64,000 bases of DNA, from positions 496,001 to 560,000 of the forward strand of contig CAWBXO010000001.1 in NCBI GenBank assembly GCA_963792785.1, in the 5' to 3' direction. Position 1 is the stretch's first letter. Every line of letters starts with the position of its first letter. The translations under genes were made by a program, and so were the position numbers. Shown one piece after another: positions 1-7,146 of this stretch. The notes under the pieces are model-generated. The model did no database searches. It was not told where the DNA came from and was given only the letters and a program-made list of their open reading frames with translations. The stretch is from CAWIMX01 sp963792785 (GTDB taxonomy: Bacteria > Acidobacteriota > Vicinamibacteria > Vicinamibacterales > CAVVIG01).

Positions 1-340
1 CCGACAGCCAGTCGAAGAACAGGTGCGAGCCGTAGGCCGCCGCGCACATCAGCGTGAATCGCAGGGCCGGGAGGCGCCGCCACGCGGCGAAGATCGCGGC
101 GGCGACGGCGACGACGGCGACAGCCGTCAAACTGTGCGAGTACGTGCGATGCTCGCCGAACAGCAGATCGATGTCGGGCAGCGCGCCGAGCAGCGCGCAC
201 CCCACGGTCGTCGCGCCGCCGGCGCGCAGGAGCCATGGCGCCGCGGCCGGCGCCGTGCGCCCGCGCCGATCCCCGGGGACGAGATCGGCGGTCCAGGCCG
301 TCGCGAGACCGCCGAGCGCGTGGCCTAGGGGCGTGGGCAT
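1..340 (-). CDS. Membrane-bound metal-dependent hydrolase, YdjM/DUF457-like (3' end outside window)
   Basis: Reading the minus strand from an ATG at 340 gives 113 codons that stay open to the window edge. The protein begins MPTPLGHALGGLATAW and then has LLGALPDIDLLFGEHRTYSHS followed by a hydrophobic segment. This pattern of an N-terminal GHALGG, a PDIDLL acidic motif and an HR-YSHS histidine motif is typical of the YdjM/DUF457 family of inner-membrane proteins annotated as metal-dependent hydrolases; the true substrate is unknown for most members. The conserved Asp and His residues are the likely metal ligands (inference). It is transcribed divergently from recA. The C-terminal part is missing because the window starts inside the gene. 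Confidence 0.75.
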   Translation of the reverse strand, partial: MPTPLGHALGGLATAWTADLVPGDRRGRTAPAAAPWLLRAGGATTVGCALLGALPDIDLLFGEHRTYSHSLTAVAVVAVAAAIFAAWRRLPALRFTLMCAAAYGSHLFFDWLS

Positions 341-439
341 GGGCACCGTGATCGTTGCATAGCCGGCGAGGCCAGGCGGGCAGGGCGTGCCTCCCCCGAC
401 GCAGGCGGGCGAGGCAGTTCCGGTTCACCCGGGCGAATG

Positions 440-525
440 GGGGCGAAAGTCATCAATCCCGTAACTGACTGATATTATATCGCTTCCATCAGACCATTCA
501 CGTATTTGCGCTTGACTTTCGCCCC
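440..525. promoter_or_regulatory. 13-bp inverted repeat upstream of recA, candidate operator
   Basis: GGGGCGAAAGTCA at 440-452 recurs as its exact reverse complement at 513-525, where it overlaps the recA -35 box. A further GGGCGAA lies at 431-437. The lexA promoter carries the near-identical string TTGACCTTCGCC at its own -35 position (30161-30172). Sharing between recA and lexA suggests an SOS or related operator, but this is inference; no known LexA box is matched. Confidence 0.4.
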
Positions 526-541
526 GGCACGTTTCTAGAAT
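512..541 (+). promoter_or_regulatory. recA promoter (sigma-70 type)
   Basis: TTGACT at 512-517 and TAGAAT at 536-541 are separated by 18 bp, a good housekeeping promoter. The expected start lies near 548. A GAGGAG ribosome-binding site at 554-559 precedes the recA ATG by 7 nt. The palindrome TTCTAGAA (533-540) overlaps the -10 box. Confidence 0.7.
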
Positions 542-566
542 ACCGACACACCTGAGGAGCGCCTAA

Positions 567-1628
567 ATGCCGATTGCCGAAAAAGACCGCGACGAACGCC
601 AGGACCGCGAAAAGATGAAAGCCGTCGACCTCGCGGTCGGCCAGATCGAGAAGCAGTTCGGCAAGGGCGCGATCATGCGCCTGGGCGGCAGCGGCGCGAT
701 CCAGCCGATCGACACGATTCCCACCGGCGCCATCAGCATCGACTACGCGCTCGGCGTGGGCGGCGTGCCGCGCGGCCGCGTCGTCGAGATCTACGGCCCG
801 GAATCGTCGGGCAAGACGACGCTGGCGCTGCAGGTGATTGCCGAGGCGCAAAAGACCGGTGGCATGGCCGCGTTCGTGGACGCCGAGCATGCGCTCGACG
901 CGGCGTACGCGAAGAAGCTGGGCGTGAACATCGACAACCTGCTCGTGTCGCAGCCCGACAACGGCGAGCAGGCCCTCGAGATCGTCGAGGTCCTCGTCCG
1001 GTCGAACGGCGTCGACGTGGTGGTGGTGGACTCGGTGGCCGCGCTCGTGCCCCGGGCCGAGATCGAAGGCGACATGGGCGACTCCGTGATGGGGCTGCAG
1101 GCGCGGTTGATGTCGCAGGCGCTGAGGAAGCTCACCGGCGCGGTGTCGCGCTCGAAGACCTGCCTCATCTTCATCAACCAGCTCCGCGAGAAGATCGGCG
1201 TGATGTTCGGCAACCCGGAAACGACGACCGGCGGCCGCGCGCTGAAGTTCTACGCGTCGGTGCGCATGGACATCCGGCGCATCGCGACGATCAAGGACGG
1301 CGACCAGATCATCGGCGGCCGCACGCGCGTCAAGGTGGTCAAGAACAAGGTGGCCCCGCCCTTCCGCGAGGCGGAGTTCGACGTGATGTACGGCGAGGGC
1401 ATCTCGCGCACCGGCGATCTGCTGGACCTGGCCGTCGATCGAAAGATCGTCGAGAAGAGCGGCGCGTGGTTCGCCTACAGCGGCGAGCGCCTCGGCCAGG
1501 GCCGCGAGAACGCCAAGCAGTTCCTGAAGGATAATCCGCAGACCTTTGCGGAAATCGAGCTGAAGGTCCGCCAGGAGCTCGGCCTCAACCGGAGCCCGGA
1601 AGCCGCCGCCACCGCCGTCGCCTCCTAG
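567..1628 (+). CDS. recA: Recombinase RecA
   Basis: This 353-residue protein has the normal RecA length and full set of motifs. Walker A GPESSGKTT lies near residue 76, the Walker B-like stretch VDVVVVDSVAALVPRAEIEG follows, and the L2 region contains FINQLREKIGVMFGNPETTTGG. RecA forms ATP-dependent filaments on single-stranded DNA, catalyses strand exchange and stimulates LexA self-cleavage. The start ATG at 567 has a GAGGAG site 7 nt upstream and a clear promoter. The gene stands alone. lexA sits about 29 kb away and shares a promoter string with it, so damage-inducible control is likely (inference). The long minus-strand open frame across it is a shadow. Confidence 0.98.
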   Translation: MPIAEKDRDERQDREKMKAVDLAVGQIEKQFGKGAIMRLGGSGAIQPIDTIPTGAISIDYALGVGGVPRGRVVEIYGPESSGKTTLALQVIAEAQKTGGMAAFVDAEHALDAAYAKKLGVNIDNLLVSQPDNGEQALEIVEVLVRSNGVDVVVVDSVAALVPRAEIEGDMGDSVMGLQARLMSQALRKLTGAVSRSKTCLIFINQLREKIGVMFGNPETTTGGRALKFYASVRMDIRRIATIKDGDQIIGGRTRVKVVKNKVAPPFREAEFDVMYGEGISRTGDLLDLAVDRKIVEKSGAWFAYSGERLGQGRENAKQFLKDNPQTFAEIELKVRQELGLNRSPEAAATAVAS

Positions 1629-1718
1629 ACGGCCCTTACCGCGTCGAACGGGCGTCCGGATCGCGCGGCTCAGAAGTCGCGGCGATCGGGACACCCGTCC
1701 GCCGCTAGATGCGATGTA

Positions 1719-1740
1719 GCGTCCGGCTCCAGCCGGACGC
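1719..1740. repeat. REP-like hairpin after recA
   Basis: GCGTCCGGCT, a CC centre and AGCCGGACGC form a perfect 10-bp hairpin preceded by GTA. A second element of similar layout (GTAGT then GCGGACCT/AGGTCCGC) sits at 44467-44489 on the minus strand. No T-run follows, so it is more likely a dispersed palindromic repeat than an intrinsic terminator, though it could limit recA readthrough. Confidence 0.55.
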
Positions 1741-1747
1741 GCCCCCG

Positions 1748-1908
1748 CAGCGTGAGTTCCGAGCTCCCTGCAGCGTGAGTCCCGAGCCCCCTGCCGCGTC
1801 AGTTCAAAGCCCCCTACAGCGTGAGTTCCCAGCCCCCTACAGCGTCAGTTCCCAGCCCCTTGCAGCGTGAGTTCCGAGCCCCTTGAGCGTCAGTTCCCAG
1901 CACCCCTC
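1748..1908. repeat. 23-bp tandem repeat, seven units
   Basis: Seven consecutive units of about 23 bp start with CAGCGTGAGTTCC or CAGCGTCAGTTCC and end with AGCCCCCT and two variable bases. Units begin at 1748, 1771, 1794, 1817, 1840, 1863 and 1886, the last being less conserved. They fill most of the 327-bp gap between recA and the tRNA. No plausible gene is present; the minus-strand open frame here reads repeat and tRNA sequence. Confidence 0.85.
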
Positions 1909-1955
1909 TGTGTTAATATCTCTCGTTCGTCCTACCGCGACAAGCACCCCACAGT

Positions 1956-2031
1956 GGCGAGGTAGCTCAGTTGGTAGAGCACGTGACTGAAAATCACGGT
2001 GTCGACGGTTCGATTCCGCCCCTCGCCACCA
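1956..2031 (+). tRNA. tRNA-Phe (GAA)
   Basis: A complete 76-nt cloverleaf is visible. The acceptor arms GGCGAGG/CCTCGCC pair perfectly. The D arm is GCTC...GAGC. The anticodon stem CGTGA/TCACG closes the loop CTGAAAA, giving anticodon GAA for phenylalanine. The T arm is GACGG-TTCGATT-CCGCC, followed by discriminator A and an encoded CCA. The T stem holds one A-C mismatch (positions 50 and 64), which is unusual. An AT-richer stretch around 1912-1920 may be its -10 region. Confidence 0.97.
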
Positions 2032-2044
2032 CTTCTCCCCTCCC

Positions 2045-2105
2045 CTAGCAGCCGGTCGGGTCTTCTCGGTGTCTTCGTGTCTCTGTGGCCACGTTCTCCG
2101 TGCCT
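2045..2105. repeat. Octamer-type short repeat after tRNA-Phe
   Basis: On the minus strand the stretch reads as degenerate 8-bp units CACAGAGA, CACGAAGA, CACCGAGA. A related octamer array is at 5852-5934. It lies between the tRNA and the methyltransferase stop. No gene or terminator is evident here. Confidence 0.5.
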
Positions 2106-2138
2106 CGCAGGCCGTGTCGACTCTCACCACGGCCGCCC

Positions 2139-2960
2139 CTAGACGCGCCGCGCGAAGAAGACGCGCCTCTGGTTCCACCCGAGCGGCGACGCCAGCGGCA
2201 CGGGTGGCAGCAGCACGGACCGTCGCACCAACGCCGGATCGAAGTCGCTCGCCTCCACCATAGACACGGCGAACCCGGCCTGCTCGAGGCGGCCGACGAT
2301 GTCGACGCCGTAGTTCCGGACGTGATCCGACTGCCCGAACGCCGCCGTCCGCGCGTCCGGATCCACGATCGAAGGGTCCTCGAAGGTCGGCTCGTTCCCA
2401 TCGAAGGTCGGCACCGTGATGATCGCGACGCCGTTGCGCGCGAGGACGCGGCGCACCTCGGCCATCGCCACGCGATCGTCGGGGATGTGCTCGAGGACGT
2501 CGCAGGCCACGGCCACGTCGAAGGACGCGTCACGAAACGGGAGGCGCGTCAGATCGGCCTGCACGTCCGGGTGGCTGCGGTCCCCGCCCCACGCCGTTGT
2601 AACGTAGCGGGACGCGTGGGGCCGCCACCGCGACTCCAGACAGAACTCCGGCGTGCAGTGCAGCACGCGAGCGCCGGTCAGCCTCACGCCCGCGGTCAAA
2701 TCCGGGCGGTCGCTCAGCGCGGCGCCGATCAGCCGGTGGCGGATCTGCGAGCCGCAGCGCGGGCACAACACGCGCTTGTGCAGATACGAGAGGAACGTCG
2801 CGCCGCGCCACCCGCACAGATTGCAGCGCCGCAGCCGCGGGAACGCGAGGACGGTCAGGTAGAAGCGATACCGGAGCTGATTGACCCTGGGGCTGTAGCG
2901 AAGCCGGTGGAGCCAGGCGGCGAGCGACCGCGGACGCGCCGGCCGCGAGCGCTGGACCAT
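2139..2960 (-). CDS. Class I SAM-dependent methyltransferase with N-terminal zinc-ribbon-like cysteines
   Basis: The 273-residue protein has two Cys pairs near residues 40-70 (CNLCGW and CPRCGS), suggesting a small zinc-binding element. A methyltransferase-11-like domain follows: ARVLHCTPE, ADLTRLPFRDASFDVAVACDVLEHIPDD and EVRRVLARNGVAIITVP. The DVLEHI segment is the typical motif of SAM-dependent methyltransferases that act on small molecules or glycans. The substrate is unknown. The ATG at 2960 overlaps the opposite-strand ATG at 2959, so the promoters of the two divergent genes must interlock. The protein ends with an arginine-rich tail. The family assignment is firm, the role is not. Confidence 0.85.
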   Translation of the reverse strand: MVQRSRPARPRSLAAWLHRLRYSPRVNQLRYRFYLTVLAFPRLRRCNLCGWRGATFLSYLHKRVLCPRCGSQIRHRLIGAALSDRPDLTAGVRLTGARVLHCTPEFCLESRWRPHASRYVTTAWGGDRSHPDVQADLTRLPFRDASFDVAVACDVLEHIPDDRVAMAEVRRVLARNGVAIITVPTFDGNEPTFEDPSIVDPDARTAAFGQSDHVRNYGVDIVGRLEQAGFAVSMVEASDFDPALVRRSVLLPPVPLASPLGWNQRRVFFARRV

Positions 2961-2988
2961 GGTTGCAGGATTATGGCACGCGCTCGGC

Positions 2989-3011
2989 TATAATCCGCCA
3001 GCGTCCGGAGG
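2989..3011 (+). promoter_or_regulatory. -10 box and Shine-Dalgarno deciding the hydroxy-acid dehydrogenase start
   Basis: A perfect TATAAT at 2989-2994 is followed by GGAGG at 3007-3011, 7 nt before a CTG codon at 3019. If this -10 is used, transcription begins near 3001 and the upstream ATG at 2959 is not on the mRNA. No good -35 is visible. Confidence 0.45.
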
Positions 3012-3018
3012 CGCCCCA

Positions 3019-4113
3019 CTGCCCGACTCCACGCCGGATCCCGTCAACGTCGCCGAATTCGAGCCGCTCGCCCGCGCCAACATGGAGCCGGCGGCCTTCG
3101 ACTATTTCGCCGGTGCGGCCGGCGACGAACGCACGCTCGCGGAGAACCGGGCCGCCTTCGATCGCGTCGTCTTCCGGCCGCGGGTCCTCGTCGACGTCAC
3201 CACAATCGATCCCGCGACCGAGATTCTCGGCACCCCCCTCGCCTTTCCCGTGATGCTCGCGCCGACGGCGCTCAACCGCCTCGGCCATCCCGAGGGCGAG
3301 CTGGCGGCCGCGCGCGCGGCCGGCGCCGCCGGCGTGCCGATGGTGCTCAGCACGAACTCCTCGACCGCGCTCGAGGACGTCGCCAGGGCCGCGACCGGAC
3401 CGCTCTGGTTCCAGCTCTATGTGTACAAGGATCGCGGCGTCACGCGCATGCTCGTCGAGCGCGCCGAGGCCGCCGGCTTTCGCGCCCTGGTCCTCACCGT
3501 GGACCTGCCGCGCATGGGCCGGCGCGAGCGCGACGTCCGCAACGCATTCGTCCTGCCGCCGGGCGTCACGATGAAGAACCTGGAGACCGCGGGCCGCGCC
3601 GACGCCTCGGCCTGGCCTCCGGGCTCGAGCTTCATGCAGTACGTCCACGAGCTGATCGACGCGTCGCTCGACTGGTCGGCGCTCGCATGGCTCCGCTCGA
3701 TCACGAAGATGCCCGTCATCGTCAAGGGCGTCCTGACGGCCGAGGACGCCGAACTCGCCGCCGCCCACGGCGCCGCCGGCCTCGTGGTCTCGAATCACGG
3801 CGGCCGTCAGCTCGACGGCTCAATCGCGACGCTCGACGCGCTGCCCGCGATCGCCGCGCGCGCCGGCGATCGGATGCCGATCCTCCTCGACGGCGGCGTG
3901 CGCCGCGGGACGGACGTGCTCAAGGCGCTCGCGCTCGGCGCGCGCGCCGTCCTGATCGGCCGGCCGTACCTCTGGGGCCTCGCGGCCGCCGGCGAGGCCG
4001 GCGTGGCGCAGGTGCTGCGGATGCTGCGCGAGGAACTGGAACTCGCGATGGCCCTCGCCGGCACGCCGCGATTGGCTGATGTGACGAGTCAGCTGGTGGC
4101 AGTGATGAAATAG
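3019..4113 (+). CDS. FMN-dependent alpha-hydroxy-acid dehydrogenase/oxidase, L-lactate type
   Basis: The protein belongs to the FMN alpha-hydroxy-acid family (L-lactate dehydrogenase LldD, lactate oxidase, glycolate oxidase). It has the N-terminal YFAGAAGDERTL stretch, LWFQLYVYKDR, the active-site segment VVSNHGGRQLDG with catalytic His near residue 260, and the FMN-phosphate loop DGGVRRGTDVLKALALGARAV. I place the start at CTG 3019 because GGAGG stands 7 nt upstream and TATAAT further up. The in-frame ATG at 2959 would add 20 poorly conserved residues upstream of the likely transcript start. It oxidises a 2-hydroxy acid to a 2-oxo acid. The lactate permease gene 110 bp downstream makes L-lactate the likeliest substrate (inference). 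Confidence 0.9.
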   Translation: MPDSTPDPVNVAEFEPLARANMEPAAFDYFAGAAGDERTLAENRAAFDRVVFRPRVLVDVTTIDPATEILGTPLAFPVMLAPTALNRLGHPEGELAAARAAGAAGVPMVLSTNSSTALEDVARAATGPLWFQLYVYKDRGVTRMLVERAEAAGFRALVLTVDLPRMGRRERDVRNAFVLPPGVTMKNLETAGRADASAWPPGSSFMQYVHELIDASLDWSALAWLRSITKMPVIVKGVLTAEDAELAAAHGAAGLVVSNHGGRQLDGSIATLDALPAIAARAGDRMPILLDGGVRRGTDVLKALALGARAVLIGRPYLWGLAAAGEAGVAQVLRMLREELELAMALAGTPRLADVTSQLVAVMK

Positions 4114-4223
4114 CGCCTGCGGCCATGCGAGCCCGAGGACAGGGAATCCGAGGGCGAGCATCGGCGTCAGTTCGCGGCGGGGGTGGGGCCCCGCCGCCAT
4201 TGAGTGAAGAGGAGAACGCCACA

Positions 4224-5839
4224 ATGTTCACGCAGACGCTCGTGCCGCTCGGCAACCTGTGGATCACCGTCCTCGTCGCCTTCGTGCCGCTGGTCGTGCT
4301 GCTGGTCCTGCTGGCCGGCTTCCGCGTCACGGCGTGGCTCGCTTCGCTCATCGCGGGGGCGATCACGGTCCTGATCGGCATGTGGGTCTGGGGCGCGCCC
4401 GCGCCCCTCATCGCCCGCGCCTATCTCTACGGCGGCCTTCAGGGCGTCTGGGCCGTCGACTGGATCACGTTCTGGGGCCTGATCATCTTCAACACGCTGG
4501 TGTTCACCGGCGATTTCGATCGCTTCAAGAGCTGGCTCGTCCACCACGCCACGCGCGACATCCGGATCCAGACGCTGATGCTCGCCTGGGCCTTCGGCGC
4601 GCTGCTCGAGGGGACGGTCGGCTTCGGGTATCCGTGGGCGGTGATCGCGCCGATCCTGGTCGGCTTCGGGATCGCGGACCTCGACGCGATTCGCGTGGCC
4701 GCGCTCGCCAACAACGCGCCGGTGTCGTACGGCGCGCTCGGCGCGCCCGTCATCGCGCTCGCCGCGGTGACGAGCCTGCCCCTGATGGCGTTGTCGGCGT
4801 CGATCGGGCACATCGTCGCCGTTCTGGCGCTGGCGCCGCCGTGGCTGCTGCTCTACCTCGTGAGCGGCTGGGAGGGCATGGTCGAGGCGTGGCCGCTCGC
4901 GATCCTCGGATCGCTGTCCTACATCGCCGGCCAGTGGCCCGTCGCCGTGTTCCTCGGACCGTACCTGCCCGACATCACGGGCGCGATGGCGTCGTTCTGG
5001 ATCCTGTTCGCATTCACGAAGGTCTGGCGGCCGAAGACGATTCGGGGGTTCGGGGGCCAGCCGCTCCCGGCCGGGATCCGGCGGGCTGCACGCGGGCGAG
5101 TCGCCCGTCACCGGCAGCGCCGTGCTGCGAGCCTGGAGCCCGTACCTCGTGATCATCGCCGTCGTGATCGCGTGGACCGGCCCATGGTCCACGCTCCCCG
5201 GTTTCAGCCTGGTCAAGCTGTCGGTGCCCGCGATCAGTTCGGTGACCAACGAGGCCACCGACGTCCACCTTCAACCTGAACCCGCTGAGCGGCGGCACGG
5301 CGATTCTCGCCTCCTGGCTCGTCATCCTCGCGCTGCTCCGCCCGACGGGCGCCATGCTCAAGCAGGTGTTCGCGCGCACGTTCCACCAGATGTGGGGCGC
5401 GCTGCTCGTGGGCTTCTTCATCTTCGGCCTCGCCTTCTCGTTCGTCTACAGCGGCATGGCGAACTCGATGGCGTACGGCTTCTCGAACGTCGGCGTCGCG
5501 TTCATCGTGCTGGCGCCGATCCTCGGCTGGGTGGGCGTCGCGCTGTCGGGCAGCAACACCTCGACCAACGCGATGTTCGGCCCCGTGCAGGCCGTGACCG
5601 GGCGACTGCTGGGCCTGCCGCCGCTGCTCCTGCCGTCGTTCAACTCGATCGGCGCCGAAGTCGGCAAGCCCATCGCGCCCCAGACCGCGAGCGTCGGCGT
5701 GGCCACGAGCCGCTTCGTCCGCAGCGAAGGCGACGTCATCCGCCACAACATGGGCTGGACGCTCGTCATGCTCGGCTATCTCATCCTGATCACGCTGCTG
5801 TTCTACTTCTTCATGCCGAACCTGATGCAGTTGCCGTAG
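4224..5839 (+). CDS. lldP: L-lactate permease, LctP family (two frameshifts)
   Basis: The reading frame gives a polytopic LctP-family lactate/proton symporter starting MFTQTLVPLGNLWITVLVAF at ATG 4224, with GAGGAGAA 5 nt upstream. Family landmarks include ALLEGTVGFGYPWAVIAPIL and NNAPVSYGALGAPV. The frame breaks twice. One extra G in the GGG at 5073-5075 and one extra C at 5264-5265 each push it forward. Removing both restores about 537 codons, close to the usual family length, with LPAGSGGLHAGESPVTG and ATDVTFNLNPLSGG across the junctions. The intact flanks suggest sequencing errors rather than decay. It probably imports lactate for the upstream dehydrogenase. Confidence 0.85.
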
Positions 5840-5851
5840 CGGACCGCGAAC

Positions 5852-5934
5852 ATGCAACCCGAAGACCCGAAGACCCGAAGACGGCATCCCTCGAGAGGAA
5901 TCTTCTTCGTGCCTTCGGGCCTTCGTGGTTGCAT
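5852..5934. repeat. Octamer array in an imperfect hairpin
   Basis: ATGCAACC (5852-5859) pairs with GGTTGCAT (5927-5934). The left arm holds three exact copies of ACCCGAAG (5857-5880). The right arm holds the inverse in degenerate form (CTTCGTGC, CTTCGGGC, CTTCGTGG). The whole can fold into a stem of about 35 bp between lldP and the S4 gene. The inverse units resemble those at 2045-2105. Confidence 0.7.
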
Positions 5935-5943
5935 TTTGAGGAC

Positions 5944-6348
5944 ATGACGCAGCGCGACAGGCGTGACGAGATCCGGTTGGACGTGTGGCTCGATGTCGCG
6001 TGCCTGTATCGCACGCGCTCCGAGGCGCAGAAGGCCTGCCACAACGGAAAGATCGACGTGAACGGCCAGACGGCGAAGCCGAATCGCATCGTTCGCGCGG
6101 GCGATGAGATCAAGATCGGCCGGCCCTTCGGCAGGCATCAGCGCATCGTCGTGAAGGGCATCGCCGAGCGGAACGTCTCGAAGGCCGAGGCGCGTGAACT
6201 CTACGACGATCTCACGCCGAAGCCGACACCGGAAGAGATCGAGATGCGGCGCGTCGAGCGCGCGTATCGCGCGGCCGTCACGCCGGCGCATGCGCCCGAC
6301 AAGCGCGAGCGGCGCGCGCTTCGCAAGCTCAAGGGCCGTCTGGACTGA
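5944..6348 (+). CDS. S4-domain RNA-binding protein, Hsp15-like
   Basis: The 134-residue protein begins MTQRDRRDEIRLDVWLDVAC and contains a complete S4 fold: RLDVWLDVACLYRTRSEAQ, CHNGKIDVNGQTAKPNRIV and AGDEIKI. Length, the S4 domain near the N terminus and a basic C-terminal tail (KRERRALRKLKGR) match the Hsp15/RqcH-partner type of small RNA-binding proteins. These bind the large ribosomal subunit and help recycle stalled 50S-nascent chain complexes. That role is inferred from the family. The start is ATG 5944, with GAGGA only 1 nt upstream, so the spacing is tight. Its end overlaps the convergent terC gene by 20 bp. Confidence 0.85.
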   Translation: MTQRDRRDEIRLDVWLDVACLYRTRSEAQKACHNGKIDVNGQTAKPNRIVRAGDEIKIGRPFGRHQRIVVKGIAERNVSKAEARELYDDLTPKPTPEEIEMRRVERAYRAAVTPAHAPDKRERRALRKLKGRLD

Positions 6349-7036
6349 CCGGGGGCTGCCCCGCCGTCTTCTTCGCGTAGACGAGCGCCGCCACGAAGAT
6401 CACGACGATCAAGCCGAGCGACAGCCAGTTCGGCACCGTGAACGCGACCCAGCCTTCCGCGTGCAGAAACTCGAGGAAGAGCTTGAGCGCGACCCAGCCG
6501 ATGATGATGAACGCGCCGTCGACGAGCGGCGGGTACTTCTCGACCAGCGCGAGGAGCTGCCCGATCACGACCCGCATCATGACGATGCCGAGGATCCCGC
6601 CGGTGAGGATCACCCACAGCTTGTTCGACATCGCGACGGCAACCAGGATGGAGTCGATCGCGAACACGATGTCCGTGAGCTCCACCTTGATGACCGACGT
6701 CCAGAACACCGACAGGCCCGGCCAGGCCTTCGCCGGCTTCGGCGCGCGGCGGCTCTCCGCGTCCTCGTGCCCCCAGAAGTGTTGCACGGCGAGGTAGAAG
6801 AGATAGCCCGCGCCGCCCAGTTTCACCCACCCGAGGTGGATCAGATACACCGCCGCCAGCGTCGCGAGGGTCCGGAACGCGAAGGCGCCGAGGATGCCGT
6901 AGCGGAGGGCTTTCCGTTGCTGGGATTTCGGCAACCCGAGGACGAGGACGGCCAGCACCATCGCGTTGTCGGCGCTCAGCAGCCCTTCGAGCGCGACCAG
7001 GAGGGCGATGGTCAGAAAGTCCGACGGGTGGAACAT
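6329..7036 (-). CDS. TerC family integral membrane protein
   Basis: Starting at ATG 7036 (MFHPSDFLTIALLVALEG) the protein has 235 residues and at least six hydrophobic segments. It carries the family hallmarks LEGLLSADNAMVLAVLVLGL and ELTDIVFAIDSILVAVAM, in which acidic residues lie inside membrane helices. TerC proteins are linked to tellurite resistance, metal (Mn2+) export and membrane-protein metalation in different bacteria; the job here is not shown by the sequence. A longer ATG start at 7075 is possible but would run into the hspR promoter region. The gene is divergent from the heat-shock operon. Confidence 0.9.
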   Translation of the reverse strand: MFHPSDFLTIALLVALEGLLSADNAMVLAVLVLGLPKSQQRKALRYGILGAFAFRTLATLAAVYLIHLGWVKLGGAGYLFYLAVQHFWGHEDAESRRAPKPAKAWPGLSVFWTSVIKVELTDIVFAIDSILVAVAMSNKLWVILTGGILGIVMMRVVIGQLLALVEKYPPLVDGAFIIIGWVALKLFLEFLHAEGWVAFTVPNWLSLGLIVVIFVAALVYAKKTAGQPPVSPDGP

Positions 7037-7084
7037 CAGCTCACAGAATACTGTGCTTCCGGGTTTCGGCCGCAAGGGCTGAAG

Positions 7085-7128
7085 TTGACACGATTCGTAT
7101 CAATGCCTATACTTGGATCGGCGCAAGT
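7085..7128 (+). promoter_or_regulatory. hspR operon promoter with two operator-like dyads
   Basis: TTGACA (7085-7090) and TATACT (7108-7113) are 17 bp apart, a near-consensus promoter. Two dyads overlap it: TTGACACGA-T-TCGTATCAA (7085-7103, 8 of 9 pairs match) and ACTTG-N8-CAAGT (7111-7128). HspR regulators bind CTTGAGT-N7-ACTCAAG (HAIR) sites in actinobacteria. The half-sites here resemble but do not equal that consensus, so autoregulation is a reasoned inference. Confidence 0.55.
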
Positions 7129-7146
7129 TTTGAATATCTTCGGCCT

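Noticed and set aside
498..1694. 398-codon minus-strand open frame across recA
   Set aside because: It mirrors recA codons, has low-complexity Arg/Ala/His composition and no family features; high GC makes long antisense frames common here.
1837..2178. Minus-strand open frame containing GAESNRRHRDFQSRALPTELPR
   Set aside because: This is the well-known spurious translation of a tRNA gene, here tRNA-Phe plus the 23-bp repeat.
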